From: Nemertoderma westbladi | Lineage: Eukaryota > Xenacoelomorpha > Nemertodermatida > Nemertodermatidae | DNA length: 51,255 bases | Reading direction: 5' to 3' | Assembly: GCA_032718475.1 (NCBI GenBank) | Contig: JAUCBJ010004628.1 | Location: 1-51,255, forward strand | Part shown: piece by piece, positions 12,201-22,674 of the stretch | How positions within the stretch are numbered: the stretch's first letter is position 1 | Layout of the letters: every line of letters starts with the position of its first letter | Made by a program: the position numbers and the translations under genes | Notes under the pieces: model-generated | The model's database searches: none | What the model saw: only the letters and a program-made list of their open reading frames with translations | Told to the model about the DNA's origin: nothing

Positions 12201-15200
12201 GTTCTGGTCTGGCACCCTGGGGGGCACGTTTAGACGGAGTTCTGGCAGCCTGGGGGACACGTTTAGACGGAGTTCTGGCACCCTGGGGGCACGTTTAGAC
12301 GGAGTTCTGGCACCCTGGGGGGCACGTTTAGATGGAGTTCTGACACCTTAGGGTGCACGTTTAGACGGAGTTCTGGCAGTCTGGGGGACACGTTTAGACG
12401 GAGTTCTGGCACCCTGGGGGACACGTTAAGACGGAGTTCTTGCACCCTGGGGGGCACGTTTAGACGGAGTTCTGGCAGCCTGGGGGACACGTTTAGACGG
12501 AGTTCTGGCACCCTGGGGGGTACGTTTAGACGGAGTTCTGGTCTGGCACCCTGGGGGCACGTTTAGACGGAGTTCTGACACCTTAGGGTGCACGTTTAGA
12601 CGGAGTTCTGGCAGCCTGGGGGACACGTTTAGACGGAGTTCTGGCACCCTGGGGGGCACGTATAGACGGAGTTCTGGCACCCTGGGGGGCACGTTTAGAC
12701 GGAGCGGGGGCACGTTTAGACGGAGTTCTGGCACCCTGGTGGGCACGTATAGACGGAGTTCTGGCACCCTGGGGAGCTCTTTTAGACTGAGGTCTGGCAC
12801 CCTGGGGGGCACGTTTAGACGGAGTTCTGGTACCCTGGAGACATGTTTAGACGGAGTTCTCGAACCCTGGGGGCACGTTTAGACGGAGTTCTGGCACCCC
12901 GGGGGCACGTTTAGACGGAGTTCTGGCACCCTGGGGACACGTTTAGACGGAGTTCTGGCACCCTGGGGGGCACGTATAGACGGAGTTCTGGCACCCTGGG
13001 GGGCACGTTTAGACGGAGCGGGGGCACGTTTAGACGGAGTTCTGGGGGCACGTTTAGACGGAGTTCTGGCACCTGGCACCCTGGGGGGCACGTTTAGACG
13101 GAGTTCTGGTACCCTGGAGACATGTTTAGACGGAGTTCTCGAACCCTGGGGGCACGTTTAGACGGAGTTCTGGCACCTTGGGGGACACGTTTAGACGGAG
13201 TTCTGTCACCTTGTGGGGCACGTTTAGACGGAGTTCTGGCACCATGGGGGGCACGTTTAGACGGAGTTCTGGCACCCTGGGGGGCACGTTTAGACGGAGT
13301 TCTAGCACCTTGTGGGGCACGTTTAGACTGAGTTCTGGCACCATGGGGGGCACGTTTAGACGGAGTTCTGGCACCCTGGGGGGCACGTTTAGACGGAGTT
13401 CTAGCACCTTGTGGGGCACGTTTAGACGGAGTTCTGGCACCATGGGGGGCACGTTTAGACGGAGTTCTGACACCCTGGGGGGCACGTTTAGACGGAGTTC
13501 TAGCACCTTGTGGGGCACGTTTAGACGGAGCTCTAGCACCTTGGGGGCACGTTTAGACGGAGTTCTAGCACCCTGGGGGGCTCGTTTAGACGGAGTTCTA
13601 GCACTCCATGCCAACAAGTTGCTGTGACCAATAACCAACGCGCGGATTAACCACGTCTGGTAGCCGTATGTAAGTTCCGAAACAATCATACATATCTTAT
13701 ATTTTCTTTACAGCAAAAGGAAACCCGTTTCGCATGTTGTGAGCGGCAACCAGGCCGTAGCTGACCCCATAGCTTCCCAACCAAGCGGCTCTACCTGGGT
13801 GGATACAGCTGATCAACCCGGCAGTAATGGGGCTACCCCTGCCGCTGAACCAACCATTAACGTTCGGTTGTCATTCAACGTAAGTTTATACCGCAGCGAC
13901 CACGATGCGTAATGGGGACCCCAATTATTATGGTTTATACAGTATATACAAATATTACAGTTAATATATGTATATGCCTGACTTTTGAAAACAGAGACAT
14001 AACTGTAATATTAATTTAGTTTGTAACCCACAAGTTGTATTCACTCAGTGCTCAGGTAATAATACCTTGGCTGCTCGCAACGCAATATACTGTAAGCTTT
14101 ATCAAGATAATCAATAGCGAAATAAGAGTAAATTCGTAGGGGAGTATGTAGGGAGTAACAGCCAATGCGGTAACGGATATTTTGGGAAGCAGCATTACAA
14201 ACTTGTGCTCATTCTTTTTGTGCTTATGACTGAATGCAAAGTGTGTTGTGAATTATATCTCCAAAAATCGTATTAATACTGTAAGTAGCTCAGATTAGAT
14301 CTCTGCATTCTACGTTCACAGATACTGTAGGCAATGACGTTTTTATCGTTTTATTTCTGATATTTTTGATTAAATAACTTTACTTAAACTAGTTAAATAA
14401 TTAAATTTTGTCATTACATTTGATTTTGTTAAAAATTTTAACTAACCCGTTCAAGCAAATTTAATTGATATTGTATTAGAACATGGATATGGGTCAATTT
14501 GGGTCAATGCCAACCATATAGACCAATGTCCCGTACGTGATGTTTGAAATTTGTGGAATTTTGAAATTAACTTTGAGAATTTGCCATAGTGATGGTTAGA
14601 AAGAGCGATTATTTCTGCTTATGAAACCAGAAAGTGCCCCAAAACATTATTGGCCGTTATTGAGAGAAACGTTCCGGGATGCAAAAAATGAGTAAAAATT
14701 TATGTCACCTATGGGAAATTTATAAATATTTCTTTCGTACTTTATGTCCATAATTCTTGTAAGTTTTAAGTAACAGTCGTTTACTGGTGGTATTGAGGTG
14801 TCCTGTAAGATATATCAGATGGAAGTGGAAAGTTTTCTATTGAGAAAAAAATTTAAAATTCTGTCACTGATAAGAAATTTTTAATCCAGTGACAACATAA
14901 AGTTTCACTTTCTGGGAAACTTTGCCGTGAAAAGTGGGGCTAAATATTTTTTGTCCTGTTAATATGTAACAATGTGATACACAAAACTGTTTCATATCGT
15001 CAACTGAAAATCGTTATTTTATATCAAACAATTAATTTGAAAATAAGTGCTTTTTCTCCCGCCACACTCCCAACTCCCGCCACATTCCCAACTCCCGCCA
15101 CATTCCCAACTCCCGCCACATTTCCAACTCCCGCCACAATCCCAAATCGCGCCACAATTCCAACTACCGCCACACTCCCCACTCCCGCCACATTCCCAAC

Positions 15201-18200
15201 TCCCGCCACACTCCCAACTCCCGCCACATTCCCAACTCCCGCCACACTCCCCACTCCCGCCACAATCCCAACTCGCGCCACAATTCCAACTACCGTCACA
15301 CTCCCCACTCCCGCCACATTCCCAACTCCCGCCACACTCCCAACTCCCGCCACATTCCCAACTCCCGCCACACTTCCCACTCCCGCCACAATCCCAACTC
15401 GCGCCACAATTCCAACTACCGCCACACTCCCCACTCCCGCCACATTCCCAACTCCCGCCACACTCCCAACTCCCGCCACATTCCCAACTCCCTCCACATT
15501 CCCAACTCCCGCCACACTCCCAACTCCCGCACCACTATAAACTCGCGCCACACTCCCAACTTCCGCCACAATTCCAACTCCCGCCACAATCCCAACTCCC
15601 GCCACATTCTTCCGCCACACTCCCAACTCCCGCACCACTATAAACTCCCGCCACACTCCCAACTTCCGCCACAATTCCAACTCCCGCCACAATCCCAACT
15701 CCCGCCACATTCTTCCGCCACACTCCCAACTCCCGGCCACACCACTATAAACTCCCGCCACACTCCCAACTCCCGAAAAAAAATCAATTCCGGCCCCATT
15801 CCCAACTCCCGCCACAATCCCAACTCCCGCCACCCTCCCAACTCCCGCCTCAATCCCAACTCCCGCCACCCTCCCAACTCCCGCCTCAATCCCAACTCCC
15901 GCCACCCTCCCAACTCCCGCCACCCTCCCAACTCCCGCCACCCTCCCAACTTCCGCCACACTCCCAACTCCCGCACCACTCTTAATTGCCACCACACTCC
16001 CAACTCCCGCCACCCTCCCAACTTCCGCCACAATTCCAACTCCCGCCACAATCCCAACTCCCGCCACATTCTTCCGCCACATTTCCAACTCCCGAAAAAA
16101 AATCAACTCCGGCCCCATTCCCAACTCCCGCCACACTCCCAACTTCCGCCACAATTCCAACTCCCGCCACAATCCCAACTCCCGCCACATTCTTCCGCCA
16201 CACTCCCAACTCCCGGCCACACCACTATAAACTCCCGCCACACTCCCAACTCCCGAAAAAAAATCAACTCCGGCCCCATTCCCAACTCCCGCCACAATCC
16301 CAACTCCCGCCACCCTCCCAACTCCCGCCTCAATCCCAACTCCCGCCACCCTCCCAACTCCCGCCTCAATCCCAACTCCCGCCACCCTCCCAACTCCCGC
16401 CACCCTCCCAACTCCCGCCACACTCCAAACTCTCGCCACACTCCAAACTCCTGCACCACTATTAACTCCCCACGAAGCTCTGTGTATATTCAATAAAGAT
16501 GTAATATTATGGTTTTGTTCAGAAATGGAAAAAATTAGAAAGCGCGTCACCGGGGGTTGAACCAGCGCTATACGTACGTTTCAGCCTATCAGGCCTCATC
16601 AGTAGCGCTAACCAGTTCAGCCACTTGTCCCTGACATTCACTATCCCGCCTAATCCGCTTCTATTGAACAGGCAGTCTTAGGTTGCATATCCTATCTCTA
16701 ACAGCGGACCTACCGACCTCAAGTATGTTAGAGTGAAACAGGAGGGAAGTACAAATAAATAAATATTCAGCTCGAGTATTGCTGCCAGGTGATATCTTAA
16801 GCAACTTAAGGCAACTTAAGACTGCCTGTTCAATATAAGTGGATTAGGTGGGATAGTGAATGTCAGAGACAAGTGGCTGAATTGGTTAGCGCTACTGATG
16901 AGGCCTGTTAGGCCGAAACGTACGTATAGCGCTGGTTCAACCCCCGGTGTCGCGCTTTCTCATTTTTTCCATTTCTGATGAACAAAACATAATATTACAT
17001 CATTAATTACAGTTGCATTAACAGCTCAACTCCAATTTATATATTCAATAAAGTTTATCTGTGACTGGTAAGCTTTATCGAAGAGTTTAAATTGTCATTA
17101 CAGGAGAATCAAAATGAAGGATCCAAATACATATTTGAGACCGTCTTGGGCCATAAAGTTCAGACATCATGTTGAAATTTGATTTCTGTGCAGTCCAGAC
17201 CATAAGCCACACGTATTTAAAAAAAATTGAAAGTTCTATTTCTGGAGAAGGCCCAAATTAATTTCGACCAAACTTTGCCAGGGTGTGTCACATGTGTCTG
17301 TTCATTGTTTGAATATTTTTCTTGGTTCTATGTGAACTACTTAACAAGTTATGGGGGAAAGATATGGAAAAATTAGGCCTATCGCGATAGAAAATACAGT
17401 ACATTTCTCATTCAAAGTATCATAGCATGAAAACTTTTCAATGAAACATAAATAAAAATATTCAAAATGTGATTTTATCTTCAAAATGAATCATAAAACC
17501 ACCTTCTCAGAATGAAGAATTCTCAAGAAATACTGTAGGATTTTTAAAATTCCCGATCGGGTAAAATGTTGTTTCCCAGAAAACGCGTTTAAAGATAAAG
17601 GTATAGAAATCAGTTCATAAATATCGATAATATTTCAAAATTAGAGATCTATGATGTTTAAACTGTATTATTTTCATTATTCATTAAAAGCCTGGTCGGG
17701 TCACATTCAGATGGAATTATGAAAACTCCCATTATAAATAACAATAGTCACAGGTAGGGTCAATCACCCTACTACACGTTATTTATGACTGCAATACGGT
17801 ATTTTTAGATATAGAGTTTGTTTTGTTGGCTGGACCTACAGTATTATGTCTAAGTGACCAAATGGAATCAAAAGAAAAAGATGTTACGATTGGAGAGGAA
17901 GATTCCAATGAGGGGCAACCAAATATTGAACTGAGCTGATCATTTCCCGGGTCAGCTGATGTGATTAATAGCTTATCTCAGCTCACTGTTGCAAAGATTC
18001 TCAATGATTAGAAATTAAGAAAAATATGGATAAAGTGTACCTATTTCTACGGTGGCTGATTGCGGCCAATTATTTCCATTTTTGAAATGTTTTTCACCCG
18101 GGTGAAAAACATTTATCCCCCGGGTGAAAAACATTTATCACCCGTGTGAAAAACATTTATCCCCCGGGTGAAAAACATTTATCACCCGTGTGAAAAACAT

Positions 18201-19370
18201 TTATCCCCCGGGTGAAAAACATTTATCACCCGTGTGAAAAAAATGTATCACCCGGGTGAAAAATATTTGAATGTTTAACTATTGACTTTCGTTTATTGTT
18301 TTGGTTAGAATAACATGCCACTGTAACGTGATCCTTTCTTTCCCTTAATTGATTAATAAGATTGGTCTAGATATTAATTCGCCAAGAATGAATCTGGATC
18401 AAAATGAGCTTTTGATATTATTTATAAGGAAACTAACTACATGGGTGATACATAACTACCGGGTGATAAATGTTTTTCACCCGGGTGATAAATGTTTTTC
18501 ACCCGGGTGTAAAAGAAAAAAAAACAATTAAAAAAAATATTTAAAAAATGGAAATAATTGGCCGCAATTAGCCACCGTATCTTTTGATTATGCACTCTTT
18601 GAAATTAGGGGACTATAATAATAATAAAAATTATAAATATAATGGTCTGGGGGGTGTCCCACCCCCCCCCCCCCCCCCCCCTGTTTGAAACCGCCCCGTT
18701 TCTGATATCTCAAATTTACTACGAAGCTACTTTTATTTCTTCACAGGAATTATACTCAGCAGGGATATTAATCGTGTGGCACCTGAATTGTAAATTTAAT
18801 GGCCAAAATGAGCCCGTAATCACAATAAAAAATATTTTGAAAAATGTCCCTTTAAGTAACCATTTTTTTTTTAATTCGATGTAACTTTTTCTATAACAAA
18901 CTGTGCTTTCAGTGTATCACAGCAGGATAGGACCGATTATAGTGTATTCGGCAATCTATTTCTCAAAGCCATCCGACCATTCATTCCCGTCGAATGATTT
19001 ACATTTTTGTATATTTTTTGTCCCGTCGTGAGGTGGTCAATATGGTTGGCATTGGCCCATATATAAACCTCCTATTTATTTGAATTTATTACGTCTTCGT
19101 AATGACAACATTTTGGTTGATTGATTTCTAATAAAGTCTGGCTTCCGCTTGCAGGAGATGATTTCCAACAAACTGCGAGAAGTCCGCAAGTTGCCGTCCT
19201 ACCCAATATTGGCCTCGAGATTTCGATCAATGTTTCTTCTTCCCGCTATCATGTCGGCAACCCCTCTACCTAATCGGGTGTGGCAATTTAAACGAAAGAA
19301 CCCCGGGCGACCCAATAAGGGAAAAGCGGGGGCGAAAAAGGGACCGGTTAAAAAGAGGAAAAAAAAGTGA
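9296..19370 (+). CDS. 3' part of an unrecognised gene with a lysine-rich C-terminus (four exons)
   Basis: Exons are 9296-9386, 9836-10024, 13714-13879 and 19155-19370. All junctions have AG before and GT after (GTGAGT, GTAAGT, GTAAGT), and phases join in frame: ...CGT|R|LTTAK, ...KLL|KRKPV, ...LSFN|EMISN. The first exon begins in phase 1, so upstream exons exist that I could not place. The visible part is about 219 residues: an acidic/Ser-rich start, a hydrophobic-helical stretch (KLLESMKESLGLFEGC, IATLATLQYILQERAVLVAK), a Pro/Ala/Ser linker, a conserved-looking KLPSYPILASRFRSMFLLP block, and a tail KNPGRPNKGK...KKGPVKKRKKK that resembles an AT-hook core plus a nuclear localisation signal. 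A nuclear or nucleolar location is inferred from that tail. Introns 2 and 3 (3.7 and 5.3 kb) are swollen by minisatellites and a foldback element. No family recognised. Confidence 0.7.
10255..10475 (-). repeat. Dispersed repeat copy (inverted relative to 570-705)
   Basis: The minus strand carries the 'gtgcaatatc-acggagacacc' head and, further on, 'gaaactatatctgtttcaaat', as in the copy at 570-705. It ends in a G-rich block (plus-strand 'ccccccgccctccc' near 10254). It lies immediately upstream of the 33-bp array. Confidence 0.5.
10485..13612. repeat. 33-bp minisatellite array with higher-order structure
   Basis: About 95 units of roughly 33 bp. Each contains 'cacgtttagacggagttctg' and a variable 'gcaccctggggggca' part. 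Variants (for example 'gacaccttagggtgca', 'gttaagacggagttcttgca', 'ggtctggcacc') recur in fixed order: the block at 10613 repeats at 10979 and 11345 (366-bp period), and the block at 11508-11894 repeats at 12426-12812 (918-bp shift). The 33-bp unit is a multiple of three and lacks stops in several frames, so it yields overlapping frames on both strands. These are not genes. The array lies wholly inside the intron 10025-13713. Confidence 0.95.
13880..14972. other. Intron sequence without recognisable features
   Basis: AT-rich intronic DNA. 'caatgccaaccatatagacca' near 14505 has an inverted match near 19035 at the other end of the same intron; nothing else is evident. Confidence 0.45.
15056..16465. 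repeat. 18-bp minisatellite array (ccaactcccgccaca)
   Basis: About 75 units of roughly 18 bp based on 'ttcccaactcccgccaca' with variants. Irregular inserts 'gaaaaaaaatcaactccgg' and 'ccacaccactataaactcc' recur at a 480-bp spacing: 15721-15900 repeats almost exactly as 16201-16380. Because 18 is a multiple of three, a minus-strand frame of 508 codons and several plus-strand frames stay open. Their G/V/A/W/R/E or P/H/S/Q/L composition is a by-product of the repeat. The array lies inside the last intron of the gene ending at 19370. Confidence 0.95.
16499..17039. mobile_element. Foldback element with two inverted tRNA-promoter-like arms and 14-bp flanking repeat
   Basis: The left arm (16499-16700) and right arm (16820-17000) are inverted copies. 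The 14-bp sequence TATATTCAATAAAG lies directly outside both ends (16485-16498 and 17040-17053), as expected of a target-site duplication. Each arm contains Pol III type-2 promoter-like boxes: right arm A-box TGGCTGAATTGG (16874-16885) and B-box GGTTCAACCCC (16934-16944), followed by a T6 run near 16963; left arm, on the minus strand, B-box 16553-16563 and A-box TGGCTGAACTGG at 16612-16623. Related sequence occurs at 49372-49850. A 14-bp duplication is typical of LINE-driven insertion, while the inverted layout is typical of DNA foldbacks. Confidence 0.75.
17054..18045. other. Intron sequence without recognisable features
   Basis: AT-rich intronic DNA. No exon-like frame or terminal repeats were seen. 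Confidence 0.4.
18048..18582. mobile_element. TIR element with internal cacccgggtg repeats
   Basis: The left end 'cggtggctgattgcggccaa' and continuing 'ttatttccattttt' pairs with 'aaaaatggaaataattggcc' and 'gcaattagccaccg' on the right. Each end is flanked by TA, suiting a Tc1/mariner-type MITE. Inside the left arm, 'cacccgggtgaaaaacattt' is tandemly repeated about six times (18097-18265). The right arm has inverted copies at 18470-18510. The middle (18270-18390) is related to 48095-48205. Confidence 0.7.
18662..18681. repeat. C20 homopolymer
   Basis: Exactly 20 consecutive C. Equal-length tracts lie at 685-704 (G), 19682-19701 (C) and 21252-21271 (G). Confidence 0.9.
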
Positions 19371-19681
19371 AACTTCTGGAACGCAGATGTTTTACGACAG
19401 AAAGATTTGTGTGTGCAGGTTTACGGATTGTGCTACATATAGATACGATGAATTGTGATATACATGTGTTATGAGATATATCTTATTTTCTAGCTGCTTA
19501 AAGATTGTAAATTACATCTCATTGGGACTTACAGTATATTAGCCGTAGTCAAGAAGATTTTGAATTTATATTCTTTACTCATAGTCGGGATTGCAATATT
19601 CACTATAAATACATTTACGGTTGATAATAGAAAAAAATCTGGTTTTATAAAGTTACTCTCCTTTGTTTATAATATTGATAT

Positions 19682-19701
19682 CCCCCCCCCCCCCCCCCCC
19701 C
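19682..19701. repeat. C20 homopolymer
   Basis: Exactly 20 consecutive C, about 310 bp downstream of the stop codon of the gene ending at 19370. Confidence 0.9.
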
Positions 19702-19814
19702 TCCCAAATCCGAGGTCATCTATTTTTCGTAATTTACATGTGGGCAGCTCACATCATATGGATTCCACTCCAGATCTGTAACAAGGTGCATTTTATTGAT
19801 TTTATTGCTTTTTT

Positions 19815-20040
19815 GTCGGGCGTTAGACCAGGGATTACCTACAATCACAAAGTCTGATGACTTAAGGAAACTCCAGTACTCATTTAGCTACCACAGAAGG
19901 ATGCGCCCAGGCTATCTCTTTAAAGCCCATGCCTTAACGGAAACTACCCAGCCACCATCCTGGAATCGAACCTACGACTTCTGGGAGGGATGTTAATTCA
20001 AGACAACGTGCTAGAGCGCATTGATTTGTTAGACCAGCGT
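19815..20040 (-). mobile_element. Probable tRNA-derived SINE
   Basis: The minus strand contains a perfect B-box GGTTCGATTCC (plus 'ggaatcgaacc', 19961-19971). An A-box-like 'tagcacgttgtc' lies about 40 bases upstream of it, after 'gcgctc'. A tRNA-unrelated body with 'gctaaatgagtactgg' follows. The layout of A-box, B-box and body is that of a tRNA-derived SINE. No acceptor-stem pairing is seen, so it is not a functional tRNA gene. Ends are not defined. Confidence 0.5.
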
Positions 20041-20296
20041 TAGATCGTTCCTAGTTTTTACGCTACGCCATGCGATAATTTTACAAAACTATTATGACAG
20101 TGCAGTGTGAACAACGCAATATTAATTATTGGTGTTTCAGATTTTAGTTTAATAACAACAGCATATTATTGTAATCATTTTAGATTAAATTCTTATAAAG
20201 GAATTAAAGTATTGTAAAACATTTGTTTACAGCCTGTAAGTACAACGATAATTAAGTAGAGTTCGGACAAATGAAATCAGTCTTAGATTATTGGGT

Positions 20297-20809
20297 TTAT
20301 TTGTTTTGGTGTGCGTCATCGTAGTCCGTTTTGTGCGCCTTGTATCCGGCAGTGTAACCGTCGTTAGCATGGACGTCTTTCCTCCCTTCGATCCCCTGTC
20401 CCTTTCCTGTCTCTGCATCGAACCGCTCTTTGTGCGCCCCCGTGTACCCCGACACGTCTGTCAGTCTGTCCGTAACTCCCATTTTAACGACACCGGTTGT
20501 GTTTTTGAAGGACGGAGGTTTCAGGGACGCCACAACCTTCTGGAAGTTCTCTTCATTATCCTCTCCGAATCGCGCCTTGCCAGCTTGGTGTAGGGCTTTC
20601 TCGAATCCCTCGTAATTGATGGTCTTTTGTTTGGTTTTACAACGTGTGTAGATCATGTCCACTTCGGCGCCATCTAGATTGTTGGTTTTTTTGCGATTTT
20701 TCGTGCTGAGCTCGGCATCTTCGAGTACCTTCTTCCACATGGCCGAAGTAAGTTCGGCCTGTTTACCAAGTTTCACGTACTCCGCAAATATTTCTTTCAA
20801 ATCTCCCAT
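20297..20809 (-). CDS. TPPP: TPPP / p25-alpha family protein
   Basis: A complete uninterrupted frame of 170 residues. The protein belongs to the tubulin polymerisation-promoting (p25-alpha) family, which binds and bundles microtubules in the cytoplasm and in cilia. The p25-alpha domain covers about residues 3-157: an N-terminal helical part (IFAEYVKLGKQ...MTSA-like TSAMWKKVLEDAEL), the central VDMIYTRCKTKQKTINYEGF segment (50-69), and the family's diagnostic C-terminal blocks RFDAETGKGQGIEGR (129-143) and GYTAGYK (151-157). Having these blocks makes it a full-core TPPP rather than a short apicortin-type or truncated form. It lacks a long disordered N-terminal extension, like vertebrate TPPP2/TPPP3. 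The ATG at 20809 is preceded on the minus strand by 'aaaacttcag', a possible acceptor of a 5'-UTR intron. The stop overlaps an AATAAA. The coding region has no intron. The family call is firm; the exact paralogue is not. Confidence 0.95.
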   Translation of the reverse strand: MGDLKEIFAEYVKLGKQAELTSAMWKKVLEDAELSTKNRKKTNNLDGAEVDMIYTRCKTKQKTINYEGFEKALHQAGKARFGEDNEENFQKVVASLKPPSFKNTTGVVKMGVTDRLTDVSGYTGAHKERFDAETGKGQGIEGRKDVHANDGYTAGYKAHKTDYDDAHQNK

Positions 20810-21251
20810 CCTGAAGTTTTCTACTTACTTATTGAAAAATAATTATATAAGTAAATTAAACGCGGTACGTAATTCGCTGAATTTGTTGCGCCTGATTGTT
20901 ACATTCTAGAATAACACAATTATTACTTGCCTTGGTGATAACCAACTGTGTAACTTGTAATTAATAAATAATATGGTATTATTTTAGCAATTCTCTTGTT
21001 TTTGGTATTCAAGTCAAGTTCGGCCGCTAAAGGGAGTTAAAAGCCCAATTTTGCTTCAATAACGGGAATCTCTCCCCTCTCCCAAATTTTTCTACAAACC
21101 TTATAGAGATCGCTTAAATTTGGGTCAGTCTTTTTATTTTGGCATTTATATTTAGCAATAATCAATCGAATAAAAATAAGGACGTTTGTATTCCATGGGA
21201 TGGTCTGTACTGATATATAGACTTCGAACCATTGACGTAAAATCTGAGACA

Positions 21252-21271
21252 GGGGGGGGGGGGGGGGGGGG
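21252..21271. repeat. G20 homopolymer
   Basis: Exactly 20 consecutive G in the spacer between the TPPP gene and the hAT-type element. Confidence 0.9.
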
Positions 21272-21487
21272 CAATAAACTAAACACAAACTAAACACTGC
21301 CACAGTACCTCTTTCCCCAACTTCTCACACTCACCTCTACAACTCACAACCCCCGAACTCGCACTCGCACACCCACTAGCAACAACTGTGTTACACACCC
21401 GTATCCGGCTATATCGGTTGCCAGGCAACCATCAGGGTTCATGCGCGTGAACTCTGGATCAGCCTTCCAATCTTTGTAAGGCCCACC

Positions 21488-22674
21488 CAAGGTGTACTAA
21501 ATAACAGGTCATGCAGCGAGCTGATTGCTGAAATTAGCGGAGGCCGATCGTTTCCCTATTTATGGCACGTTTTTCATAATATTTCCTTAGAAACTTCTAT
21601 TAGGCTTCTTTGGTTAGGTGGATATGATGACTAGGATTCATAGAAATGTAATAAACAGTCTCTCTGGAATTTTTATCTTGTAGTTGCCAAGGTAACCGGG
21701 TGCAAAGTTCAAACTTTGCGTGCCTGTATTTCAAGGCGACAATGGATTCTTCCCTTGAGATTTGGTAGGTAAGTAAAGGGAATAAAAGTCTATCAAAATA
21801 TTTTACATTTGAATTTGTTTACATTCCCGTTGCCATGGAAATAAGTAGAATGAAAAATTTAAAAATTGTCTACTAATTCTATAAAACACCATTTCTATTC
21901 GGTTTGTCTGTCTAAATAATAAGTTAAAATTGCCAACATTTTATTTTATAATTCGTCAATTGTGAATTATATTTCTAAAAGTCAATATTTGCAAATAAAC
22001 TAAACTGTCCAATCAGAGAGCAAGACCTGTAATAGCTTGTCTGTCTAAATAATAAGTTAAAATTGCCAACATTTTATTTTATAATTCGTCAATTGTGAAT
22101 TATATTTCTAAAGTCAATATTTGCAAATAAACTAAACTGTCCAATCAGAGAGCAAGACCTGTAATAGCATGATTTTGACGTTCCAGAATATTAAATTTCG
22201 GTTAGCAAATATTAGAAATTAAGTTCAGCCACCAGGCATGTTTGTTGAAAATTATATAAGTAGTAAATAGTAGCCCAATTTCAATCTGGCGGTCATAATG
22301 GGAAATTATCGTAATTCCCGTCACCATGGAAACGGGATTGAAAAATAAATTAAATGTAAAATAATTTGATAGACTTTTATTCCCTTTACTCATATACCAA
22401 ATCTCAAGAACAGAATCCCTTGTCGTTTTGCATTACAGGCGCTCGAAATTTGAACTTTGCACCCGGTTACCTTGGCAACTACAAGATAAAAATTCCAGAA
22501 ACAAATTTTATTTCATTGCTATGAATCCTAGTCATCATATCCACCTAACCAAAGAAGCACAAAAGAAGTTTCTAATGAAATATTATGAAAAAAGTGCCAT
22601 AAATAGGGAAACGATCGGCCTCCGCTAATTTCAGCAATCCGCTCGCTGCATGACCTGTTATTTAGTACACCTTG
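21488..22674. mobile_element. Non-autonomous hAT-type element with long TIRs
   Basis: The ends CAAGGTGTACTAAATAACAG and the inverted partner at 22655-22674 continue as near-perfect inverted repeats for over 300 bp (21488-about 21860 with 22310-22674). The element is bracketed by an exact 8-bp direct repeat GGCCCACC (21480-21487 and 22675-22682), the target-duplication length of hAT transposons. The core contains a 133-bp tandem duplication (21904-22036 and 22037-22168). There is no transposase frame, so mobility would have depended on another element. Confidence 0.85.

Noticed and set aside
10613-13689. Multiple frames with PELRLNVPPRV-type repeats on both strands
   Set aside because: By-product of the 33-bp array; no splice, start or composition support, and both strands are open.
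15024-16550. 508-codon minus-strand reading frame rich in Gly-Val-Ala and Trp-Arg-Glu-Leu
   Set aside because: It is produced by an 18-bp tandem repeat without stops, inside an intron on the other strand; other frames of the array are equally open.
19959-20030. Possible tRNA gene on the minus strand
   Set aside because: Perfect B-box but no acceptor or anticodon stem pairing; interpreted as a SINE.
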